DNA of 41,991 bases. Origin: a virus. Below, one piece after another: positions 13,157 through 19,595 of the stretch. The translations under genes and the position numbers were made by a program. Each line of letters begins with the position of its first letter. Position 1 is the stretch's first letter. The notes below the pieces were generated by a model that made no database searches, was not told the DNA's origin, and saw only the letters and a program-made list of their open reading frames with translations. The stretch is from positions 1 through 41,991 of IMG/VR virus record IMGVR_UViG_3300050821_013652; one strand, given 5' to 3'.

Positions 13157-15310
13157 TTGTCTTTCTACTATCCGCCTTGGAATAATAATTTAGAGCCCAA
13201 CCAAGGCAATGTACGCGCTTGGCTTGATAACCTTTACAGCAAATTCCAGCCTATCGAACAAGCTAGGTGGAACCAAAGTAATATCGATACGCTTTTTTAT
13301 GCGGGCGAACAGAATTTCATAAATCGATATTTTAATTTTACACCCTCGTTTAGCCATCAAAACTTTTATTTCAACTTATTGCAGCAACCAATAAACATGG
13401 TAACAGGGTATCAAAGACAGCACAGGAAGTCAATCAATTACATTGCTTCCGAGGGGGGAGATTCCCAGACCACGGATCAGTATACAAGGATTATCGATCA
13501 TGCAGCTAATGTGGGAGGAATCAATGAACAATTTTCTAAAGCTTGTGAGCTTGCCGCCATCTCCGGGCTGGTATTGGTGCAGCCCTACCTTAACTTTGTG
13601 GGAGACGATCCGGCTCAGGGGGAGCTGAAGGCAAAGATCTGGGAGTACAACAGCTTTCTCGTGGATCCATATGCGAGGGATCCTGGGTTTGCAGACGCAC
13701 AGTTTATCTGGTGCCAAGAATATATTTCAAAACATGAGGCTGAAAATCGATTCCCTGGGAAACTCGCAGCCATCACTCCAATGTCAGGAACGCCTCAAAG
13801 GTATGGGTCGTTCTACTTCTTACCTGAAAATTACAATATGGCCCGAAACGATCTCATGGTGCTGTCTTACGTGTGGTACCGCTGGAAGAGGAAGAAAAAA
13901 CGATTGTACTCTCGATCCAGGAATCAGTTTTTTGATTTCGCGGGCGGACAAGAAACCATAGACGCGATGCTCTACAATATCCCTGATATGGAAGTGGTGG
14001 AGGTGGAATGCCCTACTTGGAAATTAGCCGTGGTTCTCAACGATCAGCTAATGTTCCAGGGGGATAACCCTTTGGGGTTTGACGAGTGTCCCGTGGTTCC
14101 GGTTTACTGGAACTATGAACCACATATTAATTATCACGATTTGAGGGTGAGATCTTTAGTTAGAACTATGAGATCGAGCCAGCATTTATTTAATAGAAGG
14201 GTTATAATTAACCATGATATTAGCGAAGCTACTATTAACCAGGGCTGGAAAAGAAAGGTCGGGGCAGTTGCTAATGAGGACAATTTAAAGAAAACCGGCC
14301 AGGGTTGGGATATTATAATTAATGAGGAATACGAGATGCAGGATTGCGATAAGATCTTGCCTTCCGGGGTTCCTCAATCCGATATGGAGCTGGCTAACCA
14401 GATGCAAGCTCTTATTTTCTCCACTTCTGGTGTAGATATAGAGAATTGGTCCGGGCAGGATGATAAGCAGACTTCTTCTCTCACCGTCCTTCTGAAACAG
14501 GCTGCAAATTTAATGGTTTTGCAAAAATACTTCGATCAATGGGACTTTTCTCTAAAGCTTTTGGGAGAAAGGATGCTCTCTATCATTCAAAACAATTGGA
14601 ATGCCTCGAAAGTATCGCTTTATCTAGGAGAAGAACCGTCCCCTTACTTTTATTCTAAGATCTTTAGCAAATACCAGGTAGTAATCGCTGAGGGATTGAA
14701 TACTGCGATTCAAAGGCAGCAGGAGTTTCAACAAACGATTGAGCTCAACCAGATCTTGGGAGGGATCATTCCAGCGTCCTATATCGCCTCTGTGGCCACA
14801 TTACAGGGAAAAAATAAGCTTATGGAGGTTCTTGGACAACAAGAGCAGCAACAGGCGGCCGTTCAAGAAGAGGCTACTAACATTCAACACGCCTTTGAAG
14901 AGGCGAAACTCAAGGAATTATATGCTAAGTCTGCCAATTACCTGGCCAGTGCTCGAGAGAGGCACGGAAGAGAACAAAGTAATATCGGTCTTTTGGAAGA
15001 GCGTGTCAGCCAAATTGCGTCGAACAATAGCATTTCTACGAAAAACAAAGTGGAAGCCTTGGACAAACTCATGGACGTTATAGCCAAGCACGGAGAAATT
15101 GAAGCTAGTTTGAAAATGAATGAGATCCAGAGCCTGGATGCCCAAGAAGAAGCTGAGGGTGATCGAGCGAAAGAAGATGCTAGGAGAGACTCGCTCGCTA
15201 ATGAATTCGTGATGAAGATGCTTTCGGGCCTGCAAGCGCCTGGAAGTGATCAGTCTGGCGGCGGGGACAACATGATGCAGGGTCAACAGCCAGAGAGCGG
15301 CATGCAATGA
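13157..15310 (+). CDS. Portal protein, P22-like, 717 aa
   Basis: Forms the dodecameric DNA channel at one capsid vertex and docks the terminase and tail. Length (P22 portal 725 aa) and motifs fit the P22-type family: LDNLYSKFQPIEQARWNQSN near the N-terminus, FNLLQQPINMVTGYQRQHRK (about 75-94), IWEYNSFLVDPYARDPGF, and the long C-terminal helical barrel with Gln/Glu/Ala-rich stretches (QQEQQQAAVQEEATN; AEGDRAKEDARRDS). Start is TTG 13157 with TTGAGG seven bases before. It ends in an ATGA overlap with the next ORF. Confidence 0.9.
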   Translation: MSFYYPPWNNNLEPNQGNVRAWLDNLYSKFQPIEQARWNQSNIDTLFYAGEQNFINRYFNFTPSFSHQNFYFNLLQQPINMVTGYQRQHRKSINYIASEGGDSQTTDQYTRIIDHAANVGGINEQFSKACELAAISGLVLVQPYLNFVGDDPAQGELKAKIWEYNSFLVDPYARDPGFADAQFIWCQEYISKHEAENRFPGKLAAITPMSGTPQRYGSFYFLPENYNMARNDLMVLSYVWYRWKRKKKRLYSRSRNQFFDFAGGQETIDAMLYNIPDMEVVEVECPTWKLAVVLNDQLMFQGDNPLGFDECPVVPVYWNYEPHINYHDLRVRSLVRTMRSSQHLFNRRVIINHDISEATINQGWKRKVGAVANEDNLKKTGQGWDIIINEEYEMQDCDKILPSGVPQSDMELANQMQALIFSTSGVDIENWSGQDDKQTSSLTVLLKQAANLMVLQKYFDQWDFSLKLLGERMLSIIQNNWNASKVSLYLGEEPSPYFYSKIFSKYQVVIAEGLNTAIQRQQEFQQTIELNQILGGIIPASYIASVATLQGKNKLMEVLGQQEQQQAAVQEEATNIQHAFEEAKLKELYAKSANYLASARERHGREQSNIGLLEERVSQIASNNSISTKNKVEALDKLMDVIAKHGEIEASLKMNEIQSLDAQEEAEGDRAKEDARRDSLANEFVMKMLSGLQAPGSDQSGGGDNMMQGQQPESGMQ

Positions 15311-15504
15311 GGCCTTCAACCGAGCGTTTATTAAATCTTTGCTACAAACACTTAATTAGTGTGAGAATATGGCCTGATGATGGTACTATATCTCTGTATG
15401 TTTCTGCGGGCGTGTTTGAACATGAACAGGCCGCGATTCGGTGGATACTTAATGAATTTGAGGGCTATGAAGATGACGAAGAGCGAGACGTGGAAATTAC
15501 TTGA
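15307..15504 (+). CDS. Hypothetical protein, 65 aa
   Basis: ATGA overlap with the portal stop. Short mixed alpha/beta protein (LISVRIWPDDGTISLYVSAG) with an acidic C-terminus (EFEGYEDDEERDVEIT). The next gene starts inside it in another frame. Not recognised; coupling to the portal is the main support. Confidence 0.5.
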   Translation: MRPSTERLLNLCYKHLISVRIWPDDGTISLYVSAGVFEHEQAAIRWILNEFEGYEDDEERDVEIT

Positions 15505-15739
15505 TAAGTACTTGCCTTTTGGAATAGGGATCTGGATTCTGATGGCTTCTTTGGCGGTAGGAATATCTATTGTTTTATCGATCTCTTATTTCTACGAACA
15601 ATCACATCCTATTAAGTTCAACGGTCAACTGGTTTATGGTTTCCCGGGTCCGATCATCGACATCCATGTAGAGCGTCCTATTGAAATGCCTCCTCCTGGT
15701 GGATGTGGACCTGATGGAAATATTGGGAAACGCTGTTGA
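15467..15739 (+). CDS. Single-pass membrane protein, 90 aa
   Basis: I choose ATG 15467 (GAGGG upstream). The N-terminus is short and basic (MKMTKSETWKLLDKY), then one clear transmembrane helix (IGIWILMASLAVGISIVLSI, about residues 16-37), then an outside segment rich in Pro and Gly ending GPDGNIGKRC. Overlaps the previous ORF. One-helix topology fits an anchored accessory or lysis protein (holin or inner spanin), which I cannot prove. Confidence 0.55.
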   Translation: MKMTKSETWKLLDKYLPFGIGIWILMASLAVGISIVLSISYFYEQSHPIKFNGQLVYGFPGPIIDIHVERPIEMPPPGGCGPDGNIGKRC

Positions 15740-15804
15740 ATTAAATCCTATTAATTGTTAATTGAAAAATAACAATACAATTTGGCCTTTGGCCGAGGAT
15801 TTAT

Positions 15805-16020
15805 ATGGCAGGAAGAAGAATTGATGATCACGGATCATTTTGCGGAAAAGGTGGAAAATATCCCCTCCCTGAAGGCAATAAAATGAAAAGTTTCAAGAGT
15901 GCGGAGGGATCTGGCGCGGAGCACATGTATCCTGACACTTCTGAAGAAATTCATAGCGATCAGATGAAAGGCGACCGAGAAGCCAAGAAACAGAAGATGA
16001 AGACTGGTTATCGGTACTAA
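15805..16020 (+). CDS. Small Lys/Gly-rich phage protein, 71 aa
   Basis: Ribosome site GAGGAT upstream. Hydrophilic, likely disordered (GSFCGKGGKYPLPEGNKMKS; REAKKQKMKTGYRY). Follows a 65-base gap that holds a 7-bp hairpin (ATTGTTA/TAACAAT, 15754-15776). Not recognised; it resembles in style the protein at 16117, on the other side of the tRNA-like sequence. Confidence 0.5.
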   Translation: MAGRRIDDHGSFCGKGGKYPLPEGNKMKSFKSAEGSGAEHMYPDTSEEIHSDQMKGDREAKKQKMKTGYRY

Positions 16021-16028
16021 GAGTTTAG

Positions 16029-16098
16029 ATCCCATTAACTCAGTGGAAGAGTCCGGGCGCATTCCCGGAGGGCGTGAGTTCGATTCCCACATGGGGTC
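16029..16098 (+). tRNA. Degenerate tRNA-like sequence
   Basis: A cloverleaf can be drawn: acceptor ATCCCAT/ATGGGGT (7 bp, one U.G), U8-A9, D-stem ACTC/GAGT with loop AGTGGAA, anticodon stem CCGGG/CCCGG, variable AGGGC, T-stem GTGAG/CCCAC (one A-C mismatch) with loop TTCGATT, discriminator C. Position 26 is missing, and the anticodon loop has only six bases (CGCATT) without U33, so the anticodon is unclear (GCA or CAT). No CCA is encoded. It lies between two small genes. It may be a decayed tRNA gene, a tRNA mimic or an unusual functional tRNA. Confidence 0.5.
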
Positions 16099-16116
16099 TT
16101 TTATAACGAGGCAATT

Positions 16117-16338
16117 ATGTTCGAAAACCCAATTTCTCCAAAACCAGATCCCTCGGGAAAGAAAGTGCGACAACCCTTCAAGGGACAGCCGTCTTATGAT
16201 GGGAAAAAACAGATGTATCCGTCGGGAGATTACTATGGCACAGGTTTTAAGGCCAAGATAGGATCGATGAGAGGATCGCCTAGCCAGTCTAACATCCCTC
16301 AGAAGGCTTTTCGTCAGGCTCCGAAGTCCCTTGCGTGA
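16117..16338 (+). CDS. Small hydrophilic phage protein, 73 aa
   Basis: GAGG lies nine bases before the ATG. Pro, Lys and Gly rich, likely disordered (NPISPKPDPSGKKVRQPFKG; SGDYYGTGFKAKIG). Its last 50 bases overlap the 3' end of the minus-strand gene at 16289. Not recognised. Confidence 0.5.
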   Translation: MFENPISPKPDPSGKKVRQPFKGQPSYDGKKQMYPSGDYYGTGFKAKIGSMRGSPSQSNIPQKAFRQAPKSLA

Positions 16339-16645
16339 TGTTTTCAGGGATAGGGGGAAGTTCCATGAAGTGAGTAACCTCTGAAATTGGGTCTCCTTTT
16401 TGGTCAAAAAATCCCCACAACTTCTTATAAGATACATGACTTTCTGTGATCCCAAGCATCATTTCCTTATAAGACCAAATACCCCAATTAACCACATTGG
16501 TTTCTGGAACTACCATTCGTTCACTGGATTTCCAATGATCACGACCAAATGAGGTCTTTTTTACAACTATAGCAAAAAGTCCGCTATACTTTGGCTTGTT
16601 ACTCGGGAACTTTAGCCACTTTATTTTGTGTTTCTTCATTTTCAT
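16289..16645 (-). CDS. DUF551-like hypothetical protein, 118 aa
   Basis: Beta-rich protein with FAIVVKK, VVNWGIW, KKLWGFFDQKG and the ending EVTHFMELPPIP, which matches the THWMPLP end of DUF551 proteins; the N-terminal WISV element is not clear. A diverged relative is likely. The 5' end overlaps the upstream minus-strand gene by 47 bases; the 3' end overlaps the plus-strand gene at 16117. Function unknown. Confidence 0.5.
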   Translation of the reverse strand: MKMKKHKIKWLKFPSNKPKYSGLFAIVVKKTSFGRDHWKSSERMVVPETNVVNWGIWSYKEMMLGITESHVSYKKLWGFFDQKGDPISEVTHFMELPPIPENITQGTSEPDEKPSEGC

Positions 16646-16787
16646 CTTCTTCGAATAGTCTCTTTGCTAGTTTAAAGGCAATTTTTTTCTCATCGGTCCA
16701 ACTTAGAACGTTTTCAATAAAATCAGCCTCTTCCTTGGTTAATGTCGAGAGCAGTTCCATAAATTTAGTGATTATATCTGTGATCAT
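16599..16787 (-). CDS. Helical acidic small protein, 62 aa
   Basis: A helical protein (DIITKFMELLSTLTKEEADF; AFKLAKRLFEEDENEE) overlapping the DUF551-like gene downstream. Start ATG 16787 has no strong ribosome site. Likely cotranscribed with it. Not recognised. Confidence 0.45.
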   Translation of the reverse strand: MITDIITKFMELLSTLTKEEADFIENVLSWTDEKKIAFKLAKRLFEEDENEETQNKVAKVPE

Positions 16788-16820
16788 TAACGTAATTGGT
16801 TAATTATAATAAAAATTTCT

Positions 16821-16907
16821 ATGGCCAATAGAATAGACCCTACTCTAGGGAATGCCAGAATTACAATGATAAGGCATGTCAGATCGCGTCCGCTCATTTT
16901 ATCTTAG
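16821..16907 (+). CDS. Possible basic mini protein, 28 aa
   Basis: MANRIDPTLGNARITMIRHV followed by RSRPLILS. A TATAAT lies at 16805-16810, only ten bases before the ATG, and no ribosome site is visible, so it would be almost leaderless. It sits between two divergent/convergent minus genes and overlaps the end of the next by 14 bases. Weak support. Confidence 0.3.
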   Translation: MANRIDPTLGNARITMIRHVRSRPLILS

Positions 16908-17430
16908 AATTCCTTTTCCATTTAGCTTCCTGGCTGATTCCGGTATAAGTGGAATTAATCTCTTCATCTCTTGGATCGTCTTGATCCGGTTGCTCTAGCG
17001 ATGCTCTATCATTCTGAAATTTATCAATACAATCAACTACGATTTCGCATTGTGTCATGTTCCCTTTCTTATATTGCTCCCAAAGCTCTCTTTCAGGGAT
17101 CATCCAAATTATTTTTACTACATCCGTTCCTGGATATCCCTTGAATAACATGGAGTTTGTCTGAGCCTTTGGTTTGGTAAGCCTAGGTTGCCAAATCATT
17201 CTGTGGGTAGGCACGTCCCTGAGATCGGGGTACATGCCGCTGGTAAATAGAGAAAAACGCTCGTCGAGCCCTATTTCTCTCTTGTGAGCGAATATATAAA
17301 AAGGACGATCCCCAAAAGGACGTTGGTTGATAATGGATTGGCAATACTGTGAAATGTCGTCTTTTTGCTTTGTTAGGTGTTGTAATCTGTCGTGAGTTTC
17401 TAACCTGTTTATTTTCAAATTCTTATCCAT
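16894..17430 (-). CDS. Conserved phage protein of unknown function, 178 aa
   Basis: Contains a long block I recognise as conserved among phages: RPFYIFAHKREIGLDERFSL, then TSGMYPDLRDVPTHRMIWQP, RLTKPKAQTNSMLFKGYPGT and IPERELWEQYKKGNMTQCE. Aromatic- and Pro-rich, predicted alpha/beta; no catalytic motif known to me. Stands alone on the minus strand between the tRNA-like region and the scaffold gene. Start at ATG 17430 with a weak ribosome site. Confidence 0.65.
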   Translation of the reverse strand: MDKNLKINRLETHDRLQHLTKQKDDISQYCQSIINQRPFGDRPFYIFAHKREIGLDERFSLFTSGMYPDLRDVPTHRMIWQPRLTKPKAQTNSMLFKGYPGTDVVKIIWMIPERELWEQYKKGNMTQCEIVVDCIDKFQNDRASLEQPDQDDPRDEEINSTYTGISQEAKWKRNSKIK

Positions 17431-17514
17431 AGTTGATGTTAAATCTAAAGTTTGTTACTAACAAAATTATGAAATATTATCAACCCGCGTGTCGGCGTTA
17501 AGGCAAAGGAAAGA

Positions 17515-18192
17515 ATGACAATACCTAGTTCTGAACAGGGAAAAGATGAACAAAAAGTGGATACCACTACTGAAAATCTTGCAATTTTGCGTCGCAAGTT
17601 AGAGGGCGCTGAACGAGCTAAGGCTGCTGCGGAGGCCAAGAATGCTGCATACGAAAAAGAAATCGCAGAGGCTAGTAAGAAGAAGTTTAAGGATGTGGAT
17701 CCAGACGAAGATTCTTATGATGAGCCTTATGTAGATGAACGACGGTTAAATAAGAAATTGGAAAGGTTTGAGGAGAGATTTACTAAGAAAGTGGATGAGG
17801 TTGCGGATCACAGAGCCCGCCAAATGGTCGAACAGGAAAGAAACTCACAGTTTTTGAAGCAAAATCCTGATTTTTCTCAGATCTTATCTCCTGAAATCAT
17901 CGAAAAATTCGCTCAAAAACACCCGGAGATTGCCGAACCAATGCTAGAAATGCCTGAGGGGTTTGCTCGACAAAAGCTTTTGTATCAGAACATCAAGGCT
18001 TTGGGTATTCACAAGCCTGCTGTTGCTGCTCCTTCCATTCAGGAAACGATCGACAAAAATCGAAAAAGTCCGTTTTACCAACCCACTGGCGTTAACGCAG
18101 GCCCTTACTCTGGCGGAGGGGATTTCTCGGCAGCTGGTCAAAAGGGCGCTTATGAAAAGGTACAGGAGCTAAAAGCTAGGTTGAGACTTTAA
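17515..18192 (+). CDS. Scaffolding protein, 225 aa
   Basis: Directs capsid assembly and is later lost or degraded. The protein is highly charged and helical with a coiled-coil N-terminal half (ILRRKLEGAERAKAAAEAKN), an acidic hinge (DVDPDEDSYDEPYVDE), and further helices (LNKKLERFEERFTKKVDEVA). The C-terminus is small and basic (YEKVQELKARLRL), as in P22-like scaffolds that bind coat protein with a basic end. AAAGGAAAG precedes the ATG. Position before the MCP fits. No protease domain. Confidence 0.7.
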   Translation: MTIPSSEQGKDEQKVDTTTENLAILRRKLEGAERAKAAAEAKNAAYEKEIAEASKKKFKDVDPDEDSYDEPYVDERRLNKKLERFEERFTKKVDEVADHRARQMVEQERNSQFLKQNPDFSQILSPEIIEKFAQKHPEIAEPMLEMPEGFARQKLLYQNIKALGIHKPAVAAPSIQETIDKNRKSPFYQPTGVNAGPYSGGGDFSAAGQKGAYEKVQELKARLRL

Positions 18193-18401
18193 TGTCCTTC
18201 TTGACACTTATCATTGAAAAGATCATCGAGTAGTTTATGGATGTCTCCAAGAATGTGCCTTGGAAGACATCCATTCTTCGGATATAGATCTCCCTTTCCA
18301 TGTATGATCTTGGCTTGTTCTACTATTAATCTCATGTGATCTCTGATAATTTTCATTTCCGGCTCTATTTCGCAATCGTCTATCCAACAAAAACAGGGCA
18401 T
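18189..18401 (-). CDS. Conserved small phage protein, 70 aa
   Basis: A strong ribosome site (TAGGAGGAAT) precedes the ATG. MPCFCWIDDCEIEP, then a helix (IIRDHMRLIVEQAKIIHGKG), and DIHKLLDDLFNDKC, a pattern seen in other small phage proteins of unknown function. Its stop overlaps the scaffold stop by four bases. Last gene of a minus-strand mini-operon with the genes at 18614 and 18493. Confidence 0.6.
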   Translation of the reverse strand: MPCFCWIDDCEIEPEMKIIRDHMRLIVEQAKIIHGKGDLYPKNGCLPRHILGDIHKLLDDLFNDKCQEGH

Positions 18402-18492
18402 ATTCCTCCTAAAATACTTTAGTGAACATAATGGCCTCTGAACTGCTAAGCGTTGTATTTATATGGGCCATTTTAATTATTTCATATTTCAT

Positions 18493-18627
18493 TCAAAAAT
18501 CCTTGGTTTTATTTTCTTCTATGTGATCCCATATCTTAAACACATATATCAGAGAGCACAGGTTAGATATAACGCTGATGGTTGTTAATGTGGCAAAGCA
18601 AAAATACCAAAATTCATCGATTTCCAT
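18493..18627 (-). CDS. Single-pass mini membrane protein, 44 aa
   Basis: AGAGGAT six bases before the ATG. MEIDEFWYFCFATLTTISVI and following residues make one transmembrane helix, with a charged C-terminus (DHIEENKTKDF). The start lies inside the end of the upstream zinc-finger ORF (14-base overlap), so the two are coupled. Topology (short acidic outside, charged tail) is compatible with a holin-like or accessory membrane peptide, without proof. Confidence 0.5.
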   Translation of the reverse strand: MEIDEFWYFCFATLTTISVISNLCSLIYVFKIWDHIEENKTKDF

Positions 18628-18790
18628 CTTTATCCTCTTTGGCTTTGTTTTTTCTTCGTTTTTTGTTTAAGTAGCCCTGAAAGATGGTCTTGTATTCGTA
18701 ATAGCAGTCTTGACATAGCGTGTTTCCTCTAAATAGAGCAAGCACTCGGACTTTGGCGTTACAAAATCGACAATCTAGTCTCACGGGCAT
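18614..18790 (-). CDS. Small zinc-finger protein, 58 aa
   Basis: Two Cys pairs, CRFC and CQDC, 20 residues apart (LDCRFCNAKVRVLALFRG then NTLCQDCYYEY), form a probable zinc ribbon; the C-terminus is very basic (NKKRRKNKAKEDKDGNR). GGAAGG precedes ATG 18790. First gene of a minus-strand mini-operon. A nucleic-acid-binding role is inferred. Confidence 0.55.
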   Translation of the reverse strand: MPVRLDCRFCNAKVRVLALFRGNTLCQDCYYEYKTIFQGYLNKKRRKNKAKEDKDGNR

Positions 18791-18892
18791 AAAGATACCT
18801 TCCGTTATTTCACCTTGTCAGAAAAATAATTATTTGAGAATCTAAAAAATCAGAGTAGTGATAAGTAGAGTTATCATAACAATGGAGAAAAT

Positions 18893-19117
18893 GTGGAAGT
18901 TGAATATGGTTGTGTCGGCAATGTTCGGTTTTTAAATCCGGAAAACGTCAGGATGTGTGATGGGGAAGGTAATACCATGCTCTGTAAGTGTGGGAAACCT
19001 GCTCGTTCTGGGGCATTCGGAAAGGATGCATACGTTGTCTGGTGCGAGGACTGTGTTCCATTGAGTAAAGAACAAGTTAAATTTGTCCTAAGAGAAACGA
19101 AAAATGACCTGGTATAA
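18893..19117 (+). CDS. Small zinc-binding protein, 74 aa, GTG start
   Basis: GTG 18893 with GGAG six bases before. Two pairs, CKC(G) and CEDC, are spaced like a zinc ribbon (NTMLCKCGKPARSGAFGKDA ... WCEDCVPLSKEQVKF). A hairpin, GATAA/TTATC, lies just upstream (18860-18875). Overlaps the following DUF551-like gene by 14 bases. Function unknown. Confidence 0.55.
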   Translation: MEVEYGCVGNVRFLNPENVRMCDGEGNTMLCKCGKPARSGAFGKDAYVVWCEDCVPLSKEQVKFVLRETKNDLV

Positions 19118-19328
19118 AGTCGATAGCTGTCTACCTCCAGTAGGAAAAGACGTGTTGGTACACGTGGAGTATACCGACCCATTTCTCAATCGCGCCAGGC
19201 CCAGTTACATGGCCGTGGATCGAGTATCAAGAATATTCTTTGATTTCAGATCAAATCTATTCGGAAGCACTAGAGTCACCCATTGGTCGTCGATGCCAAA
19301 AGTATCGCAGCAGGAAAATCACTCGTAG
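19104..19328 (+). CDS. DUF551-like small protein, 74 aa
   Basis: MTWYKVDSCLPPVGKDVLVH matches the DUF551 N-terminus (W-x-x-V-x-x-x-LP, then a strand), and RVTHWSSMP matches its THWMPLP end. Starts inside the previous zinc-protein gene, so both are cotranslated. Paralogue of the protein at 9842. Confidence 0.65.
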   Translation: MTWYKVDSCLPPVGKDVLVHVEYTDPFLNRARPSYMAVDRVSRIFFDFRSNLFGSTRVTHWSSMPKVSQQENHS

Positions 19329-19595
19329 AGAAATTTTTTCCACTCTTCCCACTTGCCAATTTTTAAATTATTTGTTAATTGGAAATTTCGGTAGCTCACC
19401 GTCAATGAGCGCTCGCGTATCCCCGTTCGCAATGGGACCCGAGTTATGTATAGTTACAGCGGAATTTAGCTATAACCGTTGATAAGTAGATATAACTCAA
19501 ACATGTATTCGAAACGGCCATTTTGAATGCATTGGGCGTAATTGTCCTTTCGCCGAGGTCAAAACTAGATCGTAACGACAACCAAAGGGAAACCT
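19329..19595 (+). promoter_or_regulatory. Structured leader of the capsid gene
   Basis: A 267-base gene-free stretch before the MCP start. It holds hairpin GCTCA-CCGTCAA-TGAGC near 19394, then a longer one with CTCG...TCCC paired to GGGA...CGAG (about 19412-19443), then an imperfect TATAG/CTATA stem. A weak promoter may start at TTGCCA (about 19354) in an AT-rich stretch. AAAGGGA precedes the MCP ATG. It probably carries the late-mRNA leader; nothing more specific is seen. Confidence 0.4.

Noticed and set aside
16043-16261. Plus-strand ORF across the tRNA-like region
   Set aside because: Overlaps the tRNA-like sequence and the better supported gene at 16117 in another frame.
18431-18526. 31-aa plus-strand hydrophobic ORF (MASELLSVVF...)
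   Set aside because: No ribosome site, and it overlaps the better supported minus-strand gene at 18493.
19388-19450. tRNA-like fold in the capsid leader
   Set aside because: Only D-arm-like and a second hairpin; no T-loop/acceptor agreement, so kept as leader structure.
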